Shown piece after piece: positions 1 to 8,104 of a stretch of DNA of 64,000 bases. Positions within the stretch are counted from its first letter, which is position 1; every line of letters starts with the position of its first letter. The stretch lies in the NCBI RefSeq assembly GCF_000429025.1, contig NZ_KE386834.1:124001-188000 (forward strand), read 5' to 3'. The notes under the pieces are model-generated. The model was not told where the DNA came from and made no database searches. It saw nothing but the letters and a program-made list of their open reading frames with translations. A program made the position numbers and the translations under genes. The DNA is from Actinospineispora spinosispora DSM 44797 (lineage in GTDB: Bacteria > Actinomycetota > Actinomycetes > Mycobacteriales > Pseudonocardiaceae).

Positions 1-1247
1 AGGCCGGCGACGGAATCGTCGTAGGGCGGGACATGCGGATCAGCTCACCGGAGCTCGCCGCCGCGTTCGCCCAGGGTGTCACCGCTCAGGGCGTCGACGT
101 CATCGACATCGGGCTGGCCAGCACCGACCTGCTGTACTTCGCGGCTGGCTCGCTGAACCGGCCCGGTGCCATGATCACCGCGAGCCACAACGGAGCGAAG
201 TACAACGGGTTCAAGCTCTGCCGTGCCGGTGCGGTCCCGGTGTCGACCGAGCTGCAGCAGCTGCGCGGCATTGCCGAGCCGGGGCCGTTGTCGGTCGCCG
301 ACGTTCCCGGCACGCTGACCCGGCGGGACCTGCTGGCCGAGTACGGCGAGTACCTCACGAAGCTGGTCGACGTGTCCGACATCCGGCCGCTCAAGGTCGT
401 GGTGGATGCGGGTAACGGGATGGGTGGCTACACCGCGCCCTCGGTGCTCGCCGGGCTGCCGGTCGAGCTGGTGCAGCTGTACTGCGAGCTGGACGGCACG
501 TTCCCCAACCACGAGGCCAACCCCCTGGAGCCGGCGAACCTGGTCGACCTGTGCGAGCGGGTCTCGGCGGAGGGCGCCGATCTCGGGCTGGCCTTCGACG
601 GTGACGCGGACCGCTGCTTCGTGGTCGACGAACGCGGCGAGCCGGTGAGCGCCAGCGCGATCACCGCGCTCGTCGCGGTGCGCGAGCTGGCCCGCGAGCC
701 GGGCGCCTCGGTGATCTACAACCTGATCACCTCGCGGGCCGTGCCGCAGATCGTCACCGAACACGGCGGCACGCCGGTGCGCACCAGGGTCGGGCACTCG
801 TTCATCAAGAAGACGATGGCCGAGACCGGCGCGATCTTCGGCGGGGAGCACTCCGCGCACTACTACTTCCGCGACTTCTGGTGCGCCGACTCCGGCATGC
901 TGGCCGCGTTGCACGTGCTCGCGGCGCTCGGCGAGCAGGACCGTCCACTGTCCGAGCTGATGGCCGACTATGGTCGGTACGCCACGTCAGGCGAAATCAA
1001 CTCGAGCGTCGCCGATCCGGCCGGCCGGATGGCCGAGGTGAAGCGCGGCTACCAGGACCGGGAGGGCGTCGAGCTGGACGAGCTGGACGGGTTGACCGTG
1101 TCGCTCGCCGACGGTTCCTGGTTCAATCTGCGCCCGTCGAACACCGAGCCGCTGCTGCGGCTGAACGTGGAGGCCGCCGATGCGGACGCGGTGGCGGCGC
1201 TGCGCGATGAAGTATTGATGACGGTCCGAGCTACCAGCGGTGGCTGA
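1..1247 (+). CDS. manB: phosphomannomutase/phosphoglucomutase, 5' truncated by window edge
   Basis: This enzyme interconverts hexose-6-phosphate and hexose-1-phosphate, supplying mannose-1-phosphate for GDP-mannose and cell-envelope glycans. The frame is open from base 3, and the residues before the first in-window ATG (33) read like the family sequence GRDMR, so the real start lies upstream. The active-site phosphoserine loop TASHNG is near base 180, the metal-binding loop DGDADR near 598-615, the sugar-binding GGEHSAHYYF near 840, and the C-terminal phosphate-binding RPSNTEP near 1135. The stop is TGA at 1245-1247. It is followed by a Trm112-like gene, a SIS-domain gene and manA, the same order as M. 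tuberculosis Rv3257c-Rv3255c. Confidence 0.93.
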   Translation, partial: AGDGIVVGRDMRISSPELAAAFAQGVTAQGVDVIDIGLASTDLLYFAAGSLNRPGAMITASHNGAKYNGFKLCRAGAVPVSTELQQLRGIAEPGPLSVADVPGTLTRRDLLAEYGEYLTKLVDVSDIRPLKVVVDAGNGMGGYTAPSVLAGLPVELVQLYCELDGTFPNHEANPLEPANLVDLCERVSAEGADLGLAFDGDADRCFVVDERGEPVSASAITALVAVRELAREPGASVIYNLITSRAVPQIVTEHGGTPVRTRVGHSFIKKTMAETGAIFGGEHSAHYYFRDFWCADSGMLAALHVLAALGEQDRPLSELMADYGRYATSGEINSSVADPAGRMAEVKRGYQDREGVELDELDGLTVSLADGSWFNLRPSNTEPLLRLNVEAADADAVAALRDEVLMTVRATSGG

Positions 1248-1293
1248 CCGGATAAGAGCGCATAGTGGGGCATACGACAGAGAGGGGTCGGCC

Positions 1294-1524
1294 ATGGCCG
1301 TAGAGCTGGATCCGCAGCTGTTGGAGATCCTCGCCTGCCCGTCGGAGGACCATGCTCCGTTGCGTGTCGGCGCGGTGACCGAGCCCGACGCAGAGGTGTT
1401 GACCTGCACGTCGTGCGGCCGTCGTTTCCCGGTGGTCGACGGTGTGCCGGTGTTGTTGCTGGACGAGGCACTCCCACCGCTCGCGGCCAGCGGCGTGCCG
1501 GACGGTTCACCGGGCGAGAAGTGA
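1294..1524 (+). CDS. Trm112-like small zinc-ribbon protein
   Basis: A 76-residue protein of the Trm112/YcaR family. It starts LDPQLLEILACP, has a CTSC knuckle in the middle, and ends its conserved part with the family signature FPVVDGVPVLLLDEA. Trm112 proteins act as small zinc-binding partners of methyltransferases; bacterial members are mostly uncharacterised. The ATG at 1294 is chosen because it follows a purine-rich stretch (AGAGAGGGG, near 1280) and gives the usual family N-terminus; a GTG at 1240 would overlap manB. Its TGA overlaps the GTG of the next gene (GTGA), so the two are probably translationally coupled. Confidence 0.85.
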   Translation: MAVELDPQLLEILACPSEDHAPLRVGAVTEPDAEVLTCTSCGRRFPVVDGVPVLLLDEALPPLAASGVPDGSPGEK

Positions 1525-2672
1525 TCGCCGTGCTGGACGACAGCCTGCTGGAGAACCCGGTGGCGCTGGCCGACGCGGACACCGGCGGCCTGCTCCGCTC
1601 CGCCGCCACCGCGGGGGCACAACTTCGTTCGACGGCGCAGGCAGCGCAGGAGGCACGCCTCGAGGCGTTGGCCGGTAGCCGGCCGAGGGCACTGGTGCTG
1701 CTGCGCCGCCCCGGGTCGTCGGGGCACGCGGTGGAGCTGGTCGCCGCGCTGCTCGGCCCGGCCTGCCCGGTGCCGGTGGTGACGGCCGAGGTCGCGCCGA
1801 GCTGGATCGGACCGCTCGACGTGCTCGTTGCGCACACCTCCGATCCGGGTGACCGTGAGCTCGCCGAGTCGGTGGGCCACGCCGTCCGCCGAGGCGCGGA
1901 GGTGGTGCTGTCGGCGCCCGGCGAGGGCCCGATCGTCGCGGCGGGCGCGGGGTCGGCGCGGCTGCTCGAACCAAGGGTTCCGGTACCGCCGAGTCTGGAC
2001 TTCCCGCGCGCGCTCGCGGCGATGTTGGTGACCGTGACGGCTCTCGGTCTGCTCAAGGCCGATCTGGATGTGCTGGCCACGGACCTGGACCGTGAGCTGG
2101 AGCGTGACCACCCGTCGCACGAGCCGTTCGTGAACCCGGCCAAGACGTTGGCGCTGCGGCTGGCGGATCACACGCCGCTGCTGTGGGGGACCGACCCGGT
2201 CGGCACGGCACTCGCCGGGTACGCGGCGGCCACGCTTGCCACGCATGCCTCGGTGATCGTGCACGCGGCCGACGCCGGTGAGGCGGCCAGAGCGGTCGCG
2301 CTGCAGCGCGCGCTGGTCAGCGGCCCTTCCGGTGGCGCGGACGACATCTTCCACGACCCGTTCGACGACCCGGCCGACGGTGCCTCCGGTGCGTTGCCCG
2401 CGCCGCCCCGGATCGTGCTGCTCAGCACCGCCGACGTGGATCCGCACGAAGCCGTGATGCGTCGCGCCGGTCGTGACTGGCCGGCGGCGGACGTGCTGCA
2501 CCCGATCGAAGAAGTGCCGGTCGGCGCACCCGGCGGCGCGTTACGGCGCGCGGTGCTGCTCGCCGCGAGATTCGATCTGGCAGCTCTGTACCTGGGTCTG
2601 GCCGGCGCGGTACTCGGATCGGATCGCGGGGCTGGTCCGGACGCCGCGTGGCGGCTCTACGGACCGGCCTGA
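1521..2672 (+). CDS. SIS-domain protein, TobH / Rv3256c-like
   Basis: A 383-residue protein lying between manB and manA, the position of Rv3256c in mycobacteria. Proteins at this position are related to SIS-fold bifunctional phosphoglucose/phosphomannose isomerases and are sometimes called TobH. The N-terminal half resembles an SIS sugar-isomerase fold (residues 50-180), and a second half begins near DHTPLLWGTDPVGTA. I could not identify a convincing catalytic Glu/His set, so isomerase activity is uncertain and a regulatory or degenerate role is possible. The GTG start at 1521 overlaps the upstream stop. The gene is probably cotranscribed with manB and manA. Confidence 0.75.
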   Translation: MIAVLDDSLLENPVALADADTGGLLRSAATAGAQLRSTAQAAQEARLEALAGSRPRALVLLRRPGSSGHAVELVAALLGPACPVPVVTAEVAPSWIGPLDVLVAHTSDPGDRELAESVGHAVRRGAEVVLSAPGEGPIVAAGAGSARLLEPRVPVPPSLDFPRALAAMLVTVTALGLLKADLDVLATDLDRELERDHPSHEPFVNPAKTLALRLADHTPLLWGTDPVGTALAGYAAATLATHASVIVHAADAGEAARAVALQRALVSGPSGGADDIFHDPFDDPADGASGALPAPPRIVLLSTADVDPHEAVMRRAGRDWPAADVLHPIEEVPVGAPGGALRRAVLLAARFDLAALYLGLAGAVLGSDRGAGPDAAWRLYGPA

Positions 2673-2789
2673 GCGCGCTGCGGCGCGACTTGCGACCATC
2701 TGTAGGAACATTTCGCTGCGGTGCCGCCAGCGCGGCCCCTGTGCACTGCGTCGATGATCATGCAGGCACAGCACTAGTTTCGGAGAACG

Positions 2790-4034
2790 ATGGAGCTACT
2801 GGACAACCCGGTCCGCAGGTACGCCTGGGGTTCGCGGACGGTGATCGCGGAGCTGCAGGGCCGCCCCGTGCCGTCGCCGCATCCTGAGGCGGAGCTGTGG
2901 CTCGGCGCGCACCCGGGCGACCCGTCGTGCCTGCTGTTCTCCGACGGGCGCCGGATCTCGCTGCTCGACGAGCTGGCCGCCGACCCGGTCACCCGCCTCG
3001 GCGAGGCCAGCGCACGGCGGTGGAACGGGCAGCTGCCGTTCCTGTTCAAGGTGCTCGCGGCCAACGAGCCGTTGAGCCTGCAGGCGCACCCTGGAGCGGC
3101 GGACGCGGCGGCCGGTTTCGCCAGGGAGAACGCCGAGGGCATCCGGCTCGACGATGCGCGGCGCAACTACAAGGACGTCAACCACAAGCCGGAGCTGATC
3201 TGCGCGCTCACCGAGTTCCACGCGCTGTGCGGGTTCCGCGAGCCCGAGGGGACGCTGGAGCTGCTCGGGGCGTTGGCGGTGCCCGAGCTGGCCGCGCACG
3301 TGGACCTGCTCGCCGGACAGCCCGACCACGGCGGGCTGCGCGCACTGTTCAGCACCTGGATCACGCTGCCGCAACGGCTCTTGGACCACATGGTTCCGGC
3401 GGTGCAGCGCGCCTGCGTCGACCTGTTGCGCAAGGGCGGGCCGGACCGTGCGTTCGGCGCCGAGCTGCGTACCGTCCTTGAGCTGTCCGAGCAGTACCCC
3501 GGGGACGCCGGTGTGCTGGCCGCGTTGCTGCTGAACCGGGTCACCCTCGCGCCCGGTGAGGCGCTCTACACCGGGGACGGGGTCCTGCACGCGCACCTGT
3601 CCGGTGCCGGCGTCGAGCTCATGGCCAACTCGGACAACGTGCTGCGCGGCGGTCTGACCCCCAAGCACGTGGACGTCCCCGAGCTGCTCAAGGTCCTCGA
3701 CTTCGAAGCGTGCCCCGCCCCGGTCATGACCGGCACCGCCGACGGCGTCATCACCCGGTACGACACGGTCGCCGAGGAGTTCCGGCTGTGGCGGCTGGAC
3801 TGGTCAGGGCCGACCAACGGCGATGTGGTTCCGCTGCCGGACAGCGGCCCCCGGATCGTGCTGTGCACTGCCGGGTCGGCGAAGGTGTCCGCCGGCTCCG
3901 GCCGGTCGATGACGCTGGACCGGGGCGAGTCGTTGTGGCTGGACGCGACCGATGTGGCGGTCAAGGTCGCCTCGGTGGACGGTCCCGCGCAGCTGTTCCT
4001 GGCGACCGACGGGACGCGCACGAGCGACCGTTAG
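2790..4034 (+). CDS. manA: mannose-6-phosphate isomerase, class I
   Basis: This cytosolic zinc enzyme interconverts fructose-6-phosphate and mannose-6-phosphate, feeding the phosphomannomutase encoded upstream. The protein is 414 residues, normal for the class I family. Zinc-site motifs are visible: QAHP near residue 98, NHKPE near 131, and HAHLSGAGVE near 267, followed by the signature NSDNVLRGGLTPKH. The start ATG follows a GGAG box. A 117-bp gap separates it from the SIS gene, so it may have its own promoter or simply be the operon's last gene. Confidence 0.95.
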   Translation: MELLDNPVRRYAWGSRTVIAELQGRPVPSPHPEAELWLGAHPGDPSCLLFSDGRRISLLDELAADPVTRLGEASARRWNGQLPFLFKVLAANEPLSLQAHPGAADAAAGFARENAEGIRLDDARRNYKDVNHKPELICALTEFHALCGFREPEGTLELLGALAVPELAAHVDLLAGQPDHGGLRALFSTWITLPQRLLDHMVPAVQRACVDLLRKGGPDRAFGAELRTVLELSEQYPGDAGVLAALLLNRVTLAPGEALYTGDGVLHAHLSGAGVELMANSDNVLRGGLTPKHVDVPELLKVLDFEACPAPVMTGTADGVITRYDTVAEEFRLWRLDWSGPTNGDVVPLPDSGPRIVLCTAGSAKVSAGSGRSMTLDRGESLWLDATDVAVKVASVDGPAQLFLATDGTRTSDR

Positions 4035-4088
4035 GATCAGCGCGCTCAGTCACTTCTCAGTCGCTCGTCCAGCCATGGGGGTACCAGC

Positions 4089-5012
4089 GTGTCAGCGGGA
4101 AACGGAACCCGGGCGATCGTTGCGGCGCTGGCGGCCAACGCGGGCATCGCGGTGGCCAAGTTCATCGGGTTCCTGGTGACCGGTTCGTCGTCGATGCTCG
4201 CCGAGGCGGTGCACTCGCTCGCCGACACCTCGAACCAGGGGCTGCTGCTGCTCGGCAAAAAGCGTGCGGCGCGTCCCGCGGATGCCGCGCACCCGTTCGG
4301 GTTCGGACGGGACCGGTTCTTCTACTCGTTCGTCGTGGCGCTGCTGCTGTTCAGCCTCGGTTCGATGTTCGCGCTGTACGAGGGCATCCACAAGATCGGC
4401 CACCCGGAACCGCTGTCCTCGCCGGTCGTCGCCATCGTGATCCTGGGTGTCGCGATCCTGCTGGAGGGCTACAGCTTCCGGACCGCGATCCAGGAGTCGC
4501 GCCCGCTGAAGGGCGACAGGACGTGGTGGCGGTTCATCCGTGAGGCCACCGAGCCGGAGCTGCCGGTCGTGCTGCTGGAGGACTTCGGCGCACTCATCGG
4601 TCTCGTGCTCGCCATGTTCGGTGTGGTGCTCGCGGTCGTCACCGGGAACGGCGTGTGGGACGGCATCGGCACGATCTGCATCGGGGTGCTCCTCGGGATC
4701 ATCGCGGTCATCCTGATCATCGAGATGAAGAGCCTGCTGATCGGTGAGGGCGCGGACTCGGGGACCCTGGCGAACATCAGGGGTGCGCTGGAGGCCGGCC
4801 GGGTCGAGCGCGTGCTGCACATCCAGACGCAGTACCTGGGTCCCGACGAGCTCCTGGTGGCCGCCAAGATCGCCCTGACCTCGGGCCTCGCGGTCGAGGA
4901 CGTGGCGAGGGCGATCGACGACGCGGAACGACGAGTCCGGGCCACGGTCCCCAACGCCAAGTTCATCTACCTCGAACCGGACCTGGACCGAACCGCCCCC
5001 GCGAGTCGCTAG
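4089..5012 (+). CDS. cation diffusion facilitator family transporter
   Basis: A 307-residue inner-membrane divalent metal/proton antiporter. It begins with a GTG (4089). The first metal site is HSLAD within SSSMLAEAVHSLADTSNQG (residues ~37-55). The second half of the site, LLEDFGALIG (residues ~160), is typical of the CDF subgroup that has an ED rather than HxxxD motif. Five or six hydrophobic segments are followed by a ~90-residue cytoplasmic domain. The metal (Zn, Mn or Fe) cannot be read from sequence. Its stop codon overlaps that of the convergent amidotransferase gene. Confidence 0.88.
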   Translation: MSAGNGTRAIVAALAANAGIAVAKFIGFLVTGSSSMLAEAVHSLADTSNQGLLLLGKKRAARPADAAHPFGFGRDRFFYSFVVALLLFSLGSMFALYEGIHKIGHPEPLSSPVVAIVILGVAILLEGYSFRTAIQESRPLKGDRTWWRFIREATEPELPVVLLEDFGALIGLVLAMFGVVLAVVTGNGVWDGIGTICIGVLLGIIAVILIIEMKSLLIGEGADSGTLANIRGALEAGRVERVLHIQTQYLGPDELLVAAKIALTSGLAVEDVARAIDDAERRVRATVPNAKFIYLEPDLDRTAPASR

Positions 5013-5043
5013 ATTCCGCGGTGCGAGTCGCTGGATTCCGCGG
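5001..5043. repeat. tandem direct repeat over convergent stop codons
   Basis: Two 21-bp copies, GCGAGTCGCTAGATTCCGCG(G) at 5001-5021 and the same with one change (CTG for CTA) at 5023-5043, lie in tandem. The first copy carries the stop codons of both convergent genes. The copy therefore changes the last residues of the amidotransferase and leaves no room for a terminator between the two genes. Confidence 0.85.
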
Positions 5044-5736
5044 CTCGGGTCGCGGTGGCAGCCTGGACGAACGCCGCGAAGAGGGCCGCGGTGTCCGGGT
5101 TCTCCTCCGGGTGTGACTGGACGCCCAGCAGGAACGGATGGTCCGGGTCCTCCACGGCCTCGATCGTGCCGTCCTCGGCCCACGCGGTCGCCGTCAGACC
5201 GGTGCCCAGCTCGTCGACGCCCTGGTGGTGGGCGCAGGACAGCGCGGCCGACTCGCCGAGTGCTTCCGCCAGCCGGGTGCCCGGGCTGATGCGTACCTGC
5301 GTCGTCTCGTAGCGGCCGGGGACGCGCGGGGCGTGGCTCGGCAGGTGCTGGTGCAGCGAGCCACCTCTGGACACCGCCAGCACCTGCATGCCCCGGCAGA
5401 TCGCCAGCACCGGAATCCCGCGCCGCTGCGCGCAGGCGAGCGCGGTGAGTTCGGCCTGGTCGCGTTCCACCCTCGCGGGCTGGGTCGCCGGGTCGCGTTC
5501 GGCGCCGTAGCGCGCAGGATCGACGTCGGGCCCGCCGGACAGCAGCAGCCCGTCCACGCGATCGAGCACGTCCGGGACGGCGACGGCCGAGGGTGGCAGC
5601 AGGACGGGTGCGCCGCCGGCCTCGGTGATCTGCCGGACGTACGCCCAGGGCAGCAGTGCGGCCGGCACGTCCCGCCACACCCCCCCCAGCCGGCCGGTTC
5701 GTGGTAGCTGGTCAGCGCGATGAGCGGTCGACTCAT
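5009..5736 (-). pseudogene. class I glutamine amidotransferase (PuuD/Rv2859c-like), frameshifted in a G8 run
   Basis: Enzymes of this peptidase C26 family hydrolyse gamma-glutamyl amides such as gamma-glutamyl-GABA. The nucleophile Cys lies in AICRGMQVLAV and the His/Glu pair in QSHPEE near the C-terminus. The family N-terminus MSRPLIALTSYHEPAGW starts at 5736 in one frame, while the rest (VWRDVPAALLPWAY onward) is in another. The frames join at a run of eight C on the plus strand (5680-5687). Six G in the coding sense would restore the usual WGVW motif, and nine would give WGGVW. It may be a sequencing or assembly error, a phase-variable tract or a real mutation. The ATG overlaps the stop of the upstream SDR gene (ATGA), which supports the N-terminal frame. 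Confidence 0.8.
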
Positions 5737-6497
5737 AGGGGAGTCGTGTACGCGGCCGAGATGCCGCCGTCGACCAGGAACTCCGAGGCGGTGATGAACG
5801 AGGAGTCGTCGCCGGCCAGGAACGCGATGGCCGCGGCGATCTCGGTCGGTTCGGCGAACCGGCCCATCGGCACGTGCACCAGACGCCGCTGAGCCCGCTC
5901 CGGGTCCGCCGCGAACAGCTCTTGCAGCAGCGGCGTGTTGACCGGCCCCGGGCACAGCGCGTTGACCCGGATGCCCTCGCGCGCGAACTGGACCCCCAGC
6001 TCCCGCGACATGGCCAGCACCCCGCCCTTGGACGCGGTGTAGGACACCTGCGACGTCGCCGAACCCATCACCGCGACGAACGAGGCGACGTTGATGATCG
6101 ACCCCTTGCCCGCCCGCCGCATGTACGGCAGGACGGCCTGGCAGCCGAGGTACACCGACGTCAGGTTGACTTCCTGTACACGCCGCCAGACGTCGAGCTG
6201 CGTGGTCAGGATCGAGTCGTCCTCGGGTGGTGAGATGCCCGCGTTGTGCAGCGCGATGTCGATCCGGCCGTACTGCTCGTCGGCCGTCGCGTAGATGCGC
6301 GCCACGTCATCGGGGGCCGTCACGTCGGCGGTGACCGCGAGCCCACCGACCTCGTTCGCGGCCGCCTCGGCGGTGGCGGTGTTGATGTCGACGCACACCA
6401 CGCGCGCGCCGTCGGAGGCCAACCGCCGCGCCGCCGCCAGGCCGATGCCGCTGCCCGCGCCGGTCACCACCGCGACCCGATCCTGAAGCTTGCTCAC
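5733..6497 (-). CDS. SDR family NAD(P)-dependent oxidoreductase
   Basis: A 254-residue classical short-chain dehydrogenase, probably cytosolic. It shows the cofactor-binding TGAGSGIG at residues ~12-19, NAG near 88, and a catalytic Ser then YTASK in the second half. C-terminal DGGISAAY is typical of 3-oxoacyl reductase-like SDRs. The substrate is unknown. The gene lies between a GlnA4-like ligase and a class I amidotransferase, similar to the Rv2857c-Rv2860c locus of M. tuberculosis, suggesting a role in amine or amino-alcohol catabolism. No aldehyde dehydrogenase is present, unlike that locus. Confidence 0.9.
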   Translation of the reverse strand: MSKLQDRVAVVTGAGSGIGLAAARRLASDGARVVCVDINTATAEAAANEVGGLAVTADVTAPDDVARIYATADEQYGRIDIALHNAGISPPEDDSILTTQLDVWRRVQEVNLTSVYLGCQAVLPYMRRAGKGSIINVASFVAVMGSATSQVSYTASKGGVLAMSRELGVQFAREGIRVNALCPGPVNTPLLQELFAADPERAQRRLVHVPMGRFAEPTEIAAAIAFLAGDDSSFITASEFLVDGGISAAYTTPL

Positions 6498-6520
6498 CCG
6501 GCCAACCTACGCGGCCTCAG

Positions 6521-6590
6521 CTCGCACAGACCGGGTGCACGCCGCACAGAAGCCGGAGCCTCTGTGCGGCGTAGAGAACCTCTGTGCGAG
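6521..6590. repeat. nested inverted repeats between glnA-like and SDR genes
   Basis: Two hairpins are nested. The outer arms CTCGCACAGA (6521-6530) and TCTGTGCGAG (6581-6590) match perfectly over 10 bp. The inner arms ACGCCGCACAGA (6539-6550) and TCTGTGCGGCGT (6561-6572) match over 12 bp. The element lies between two genes of one probable operon, so it could be an attenuating or processing site. Its CTCTG(T)GCGAGG edge resembles the palindromes at 15.8 and 54.1 kb. Confidence 0.8.
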
Positions 6591-6597
6591 GTGACGG

Positions 6598-7971
6598 TTA
6601 GAGGCGCTCGAAGCCTCTGCGGCGTTCCCAGTCGGTGACCGTCGAGTCGAACGCCGCGAGCTCCACCCTCGCCATGTTCGCGTAGTGCTCGACGACCTCG
6701 TCGCCGAAGGCGTTGCGGGCCACGGTGGACGACTCCCACAGGTCCAGCGCCTCGCGCAGTGTCGTCGGGACGGTCGGGGCGCCCGAGGTGTAGGCGTTGC
6801 CGACGCACGGCTCGGGCAGCGGCAGCTCGTTCTCGATGCCGTGCAGACCGGACGCGATGACCGCGGCAAGCCCGAGATACGGGTTCACGTCGCCGCCGGG
6901 CAGCCGGTTCTCCACCCGCAGCGACGGCCCGCGACCCACGAGACGTAGCGCGCACGTCCGGTTGTCGTGTCCCCACGCGACGGCGGTCGGGGCGAAGCTG
7001 CCGGGCGCGAAGCGTTTGTAGGAGTTGATGTTCGGGGCGAACAGCAGGGAGAACTCGCGCAGCGTCGCCAGCTGCCCGGCCAGGAAGTGCGAGCCCAGCG
7101 TGCCCAGCGAACCGTCCGGACCGGCGAGCACAGCATCGTCGGAGTCTCGGGTACGGAGCGACAGGTGGATGTGGCAGGAGTTCCCCTCCCGCTCGTCGAT
7201 CTTCGCCATGAACGTCAGCGAGCAGCCCTGCAGCGCCGCGATCTCCTTCGCGCCGTTCTTGTACAGCGCGTGGTTGTCGGCCGTGACCTGCGCTTCGTCG
7301 TAGCGGAACGCGATCTCCTGCTGCCCGAGGTTGCACTCGCCCTTCGCCGACTCCACGTACAGCCCGGCGCCGGCCATGCTCAGGGTGATCGCGCTGAGCA
7401 GCGGCTCCACCCGGGACGTGCCCAGGATCGAGTAGTCCAGGTTGTAGAGGTTCGCCGGCGTCAGGTTCCGGTACCCGCTCTGCCACGCCGCCTCGTAGGT
7501 GTCGCGGTAGACGATGAACTCCAGCTCCGTCCCGGCCACGGCGTACCAGCCACGCTCGGTCAGCCTGGCCCGCTGCCGGTCGAGCACCTGGCGCGGCGAC
7601 GGGGCCACCGGCTCACCGTTCGACAGCCGCAGATCGGCGAACACCAGCGCCGAGCCGGGCTGCCAGGGCAGCAGGCGCAGCGTCTCCAGGTCGGGGACCA
7701 TCTCGAAGTCGCCGTAGCCGGACTCCCAGGACGTCAGCGCATAGCCGTCGACGGTGTTCATCTCGACGTCCACCGCGAGCAGGTAGTTGCAGGCCTCGGC
7801 GCCGTGCGGGAGAACCTCCTCCAGGAAGTAGCGCGCCGAGCAGCGTTTGCCCTGCAGCCGGCCCTGCATGTCGACCAGCACCAGCAGAACCGTGTGGATC
7901 GAGCCGTCGCCCACCGCCTTGCGCAACTCGGCCTCGGTCAACAACCCGTCGCGCGCGTGCATCGAAGTCAC
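6598..7971 (-). CDS. glutamine synthetase family protein, GlnA4/GlnA3-type gamma-glutamyl ligase
   Basis: A 457-residue enzyme of the glutamine synthetase fold, forming an ATP-dependent gamma-glutamyl amide. Metal and substrate motifs are present: GTELEF, ESAKGECNLGQQE, HIHLSL, NRTCALRLVG and RVENRLPGGDVNPYL. The adjacent amidotransferase and permease argue for gamma-glutamylation of an amine (ethanolamine or polyamines, as for Streptomyces GlnA4/GlnA3) rather than ammonia assimilation; the exact substrate is inferred. The GTG at 7971 is preferred because GGGGAG lies 5 nt upstream; ATG 7962 is the alternative. A longer in-frame extension runs into the divergent permease and is rejected. Confidence 0.85.
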   Translation of the reverse strand: MTSMHARDGLLTEAELRKAVGDGSIHTVLLVLVDMQGRLQGKRCSARYFLEEVLPHGAEACNYLLAVDVEMNTVDGYALTSWESGYGDFEMVPDLETLRLLPWQPGSALVFADLRLSNGEPVAPSPRQVLDRQRARLTERGWYAVAGTELEFIVYRDTYEAAWQSGYRNLTPANLYNLDYSILGTSRVEPLLSAITLSMAGAGLYVESAKGECNLGQQEIAFRYDEAQVTADNHALYKNGAKEIAALQGCSLTFMAKIDEREGNSCHIHLSLRTRDSDDAVLAGPDGSLGTLGSHFLAGQLATLREFSLLFAPNINSYKRFAPGSFAPTAVAWGHDNRTCALRLVGRGPSLRVENRLPGGDVNPYLGLAAVIASGLHGIENELPLPEPCVGNAYTSGAPTVPTTLREALDLWESSTVARNAFGDEVVEHYANMARVELAAFDSTVTDWERRRGFERL

Positions 7972-8104
7972 ATGTTCTCCCCGAGGTGGACGTCCATTGG
8001 GCACGTGTTGTTCACCGTTCGTCAATGCTCCGAGCGGGCGTCGTGAGATCAAGTCCAAGTCAAGTGTGCTGTTGGACACGGTGAGCGGTTGTATCGTGCC
8101 TCGC

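Noticed and set aside
4991..5017. GGAAT-N19-GTT (minus strand) resembling a sigma-R promoter
   Set aside because: It lies at the end of the CDF gene on the wrong strand with no downstream gene in that direction; chance match.
8072..8097. TTGGAC and TTGTAT as a -35/-10 pair for the permease
   Set aside because: The spacing is only 11 bp, too short for a sigma-70-type promoter.
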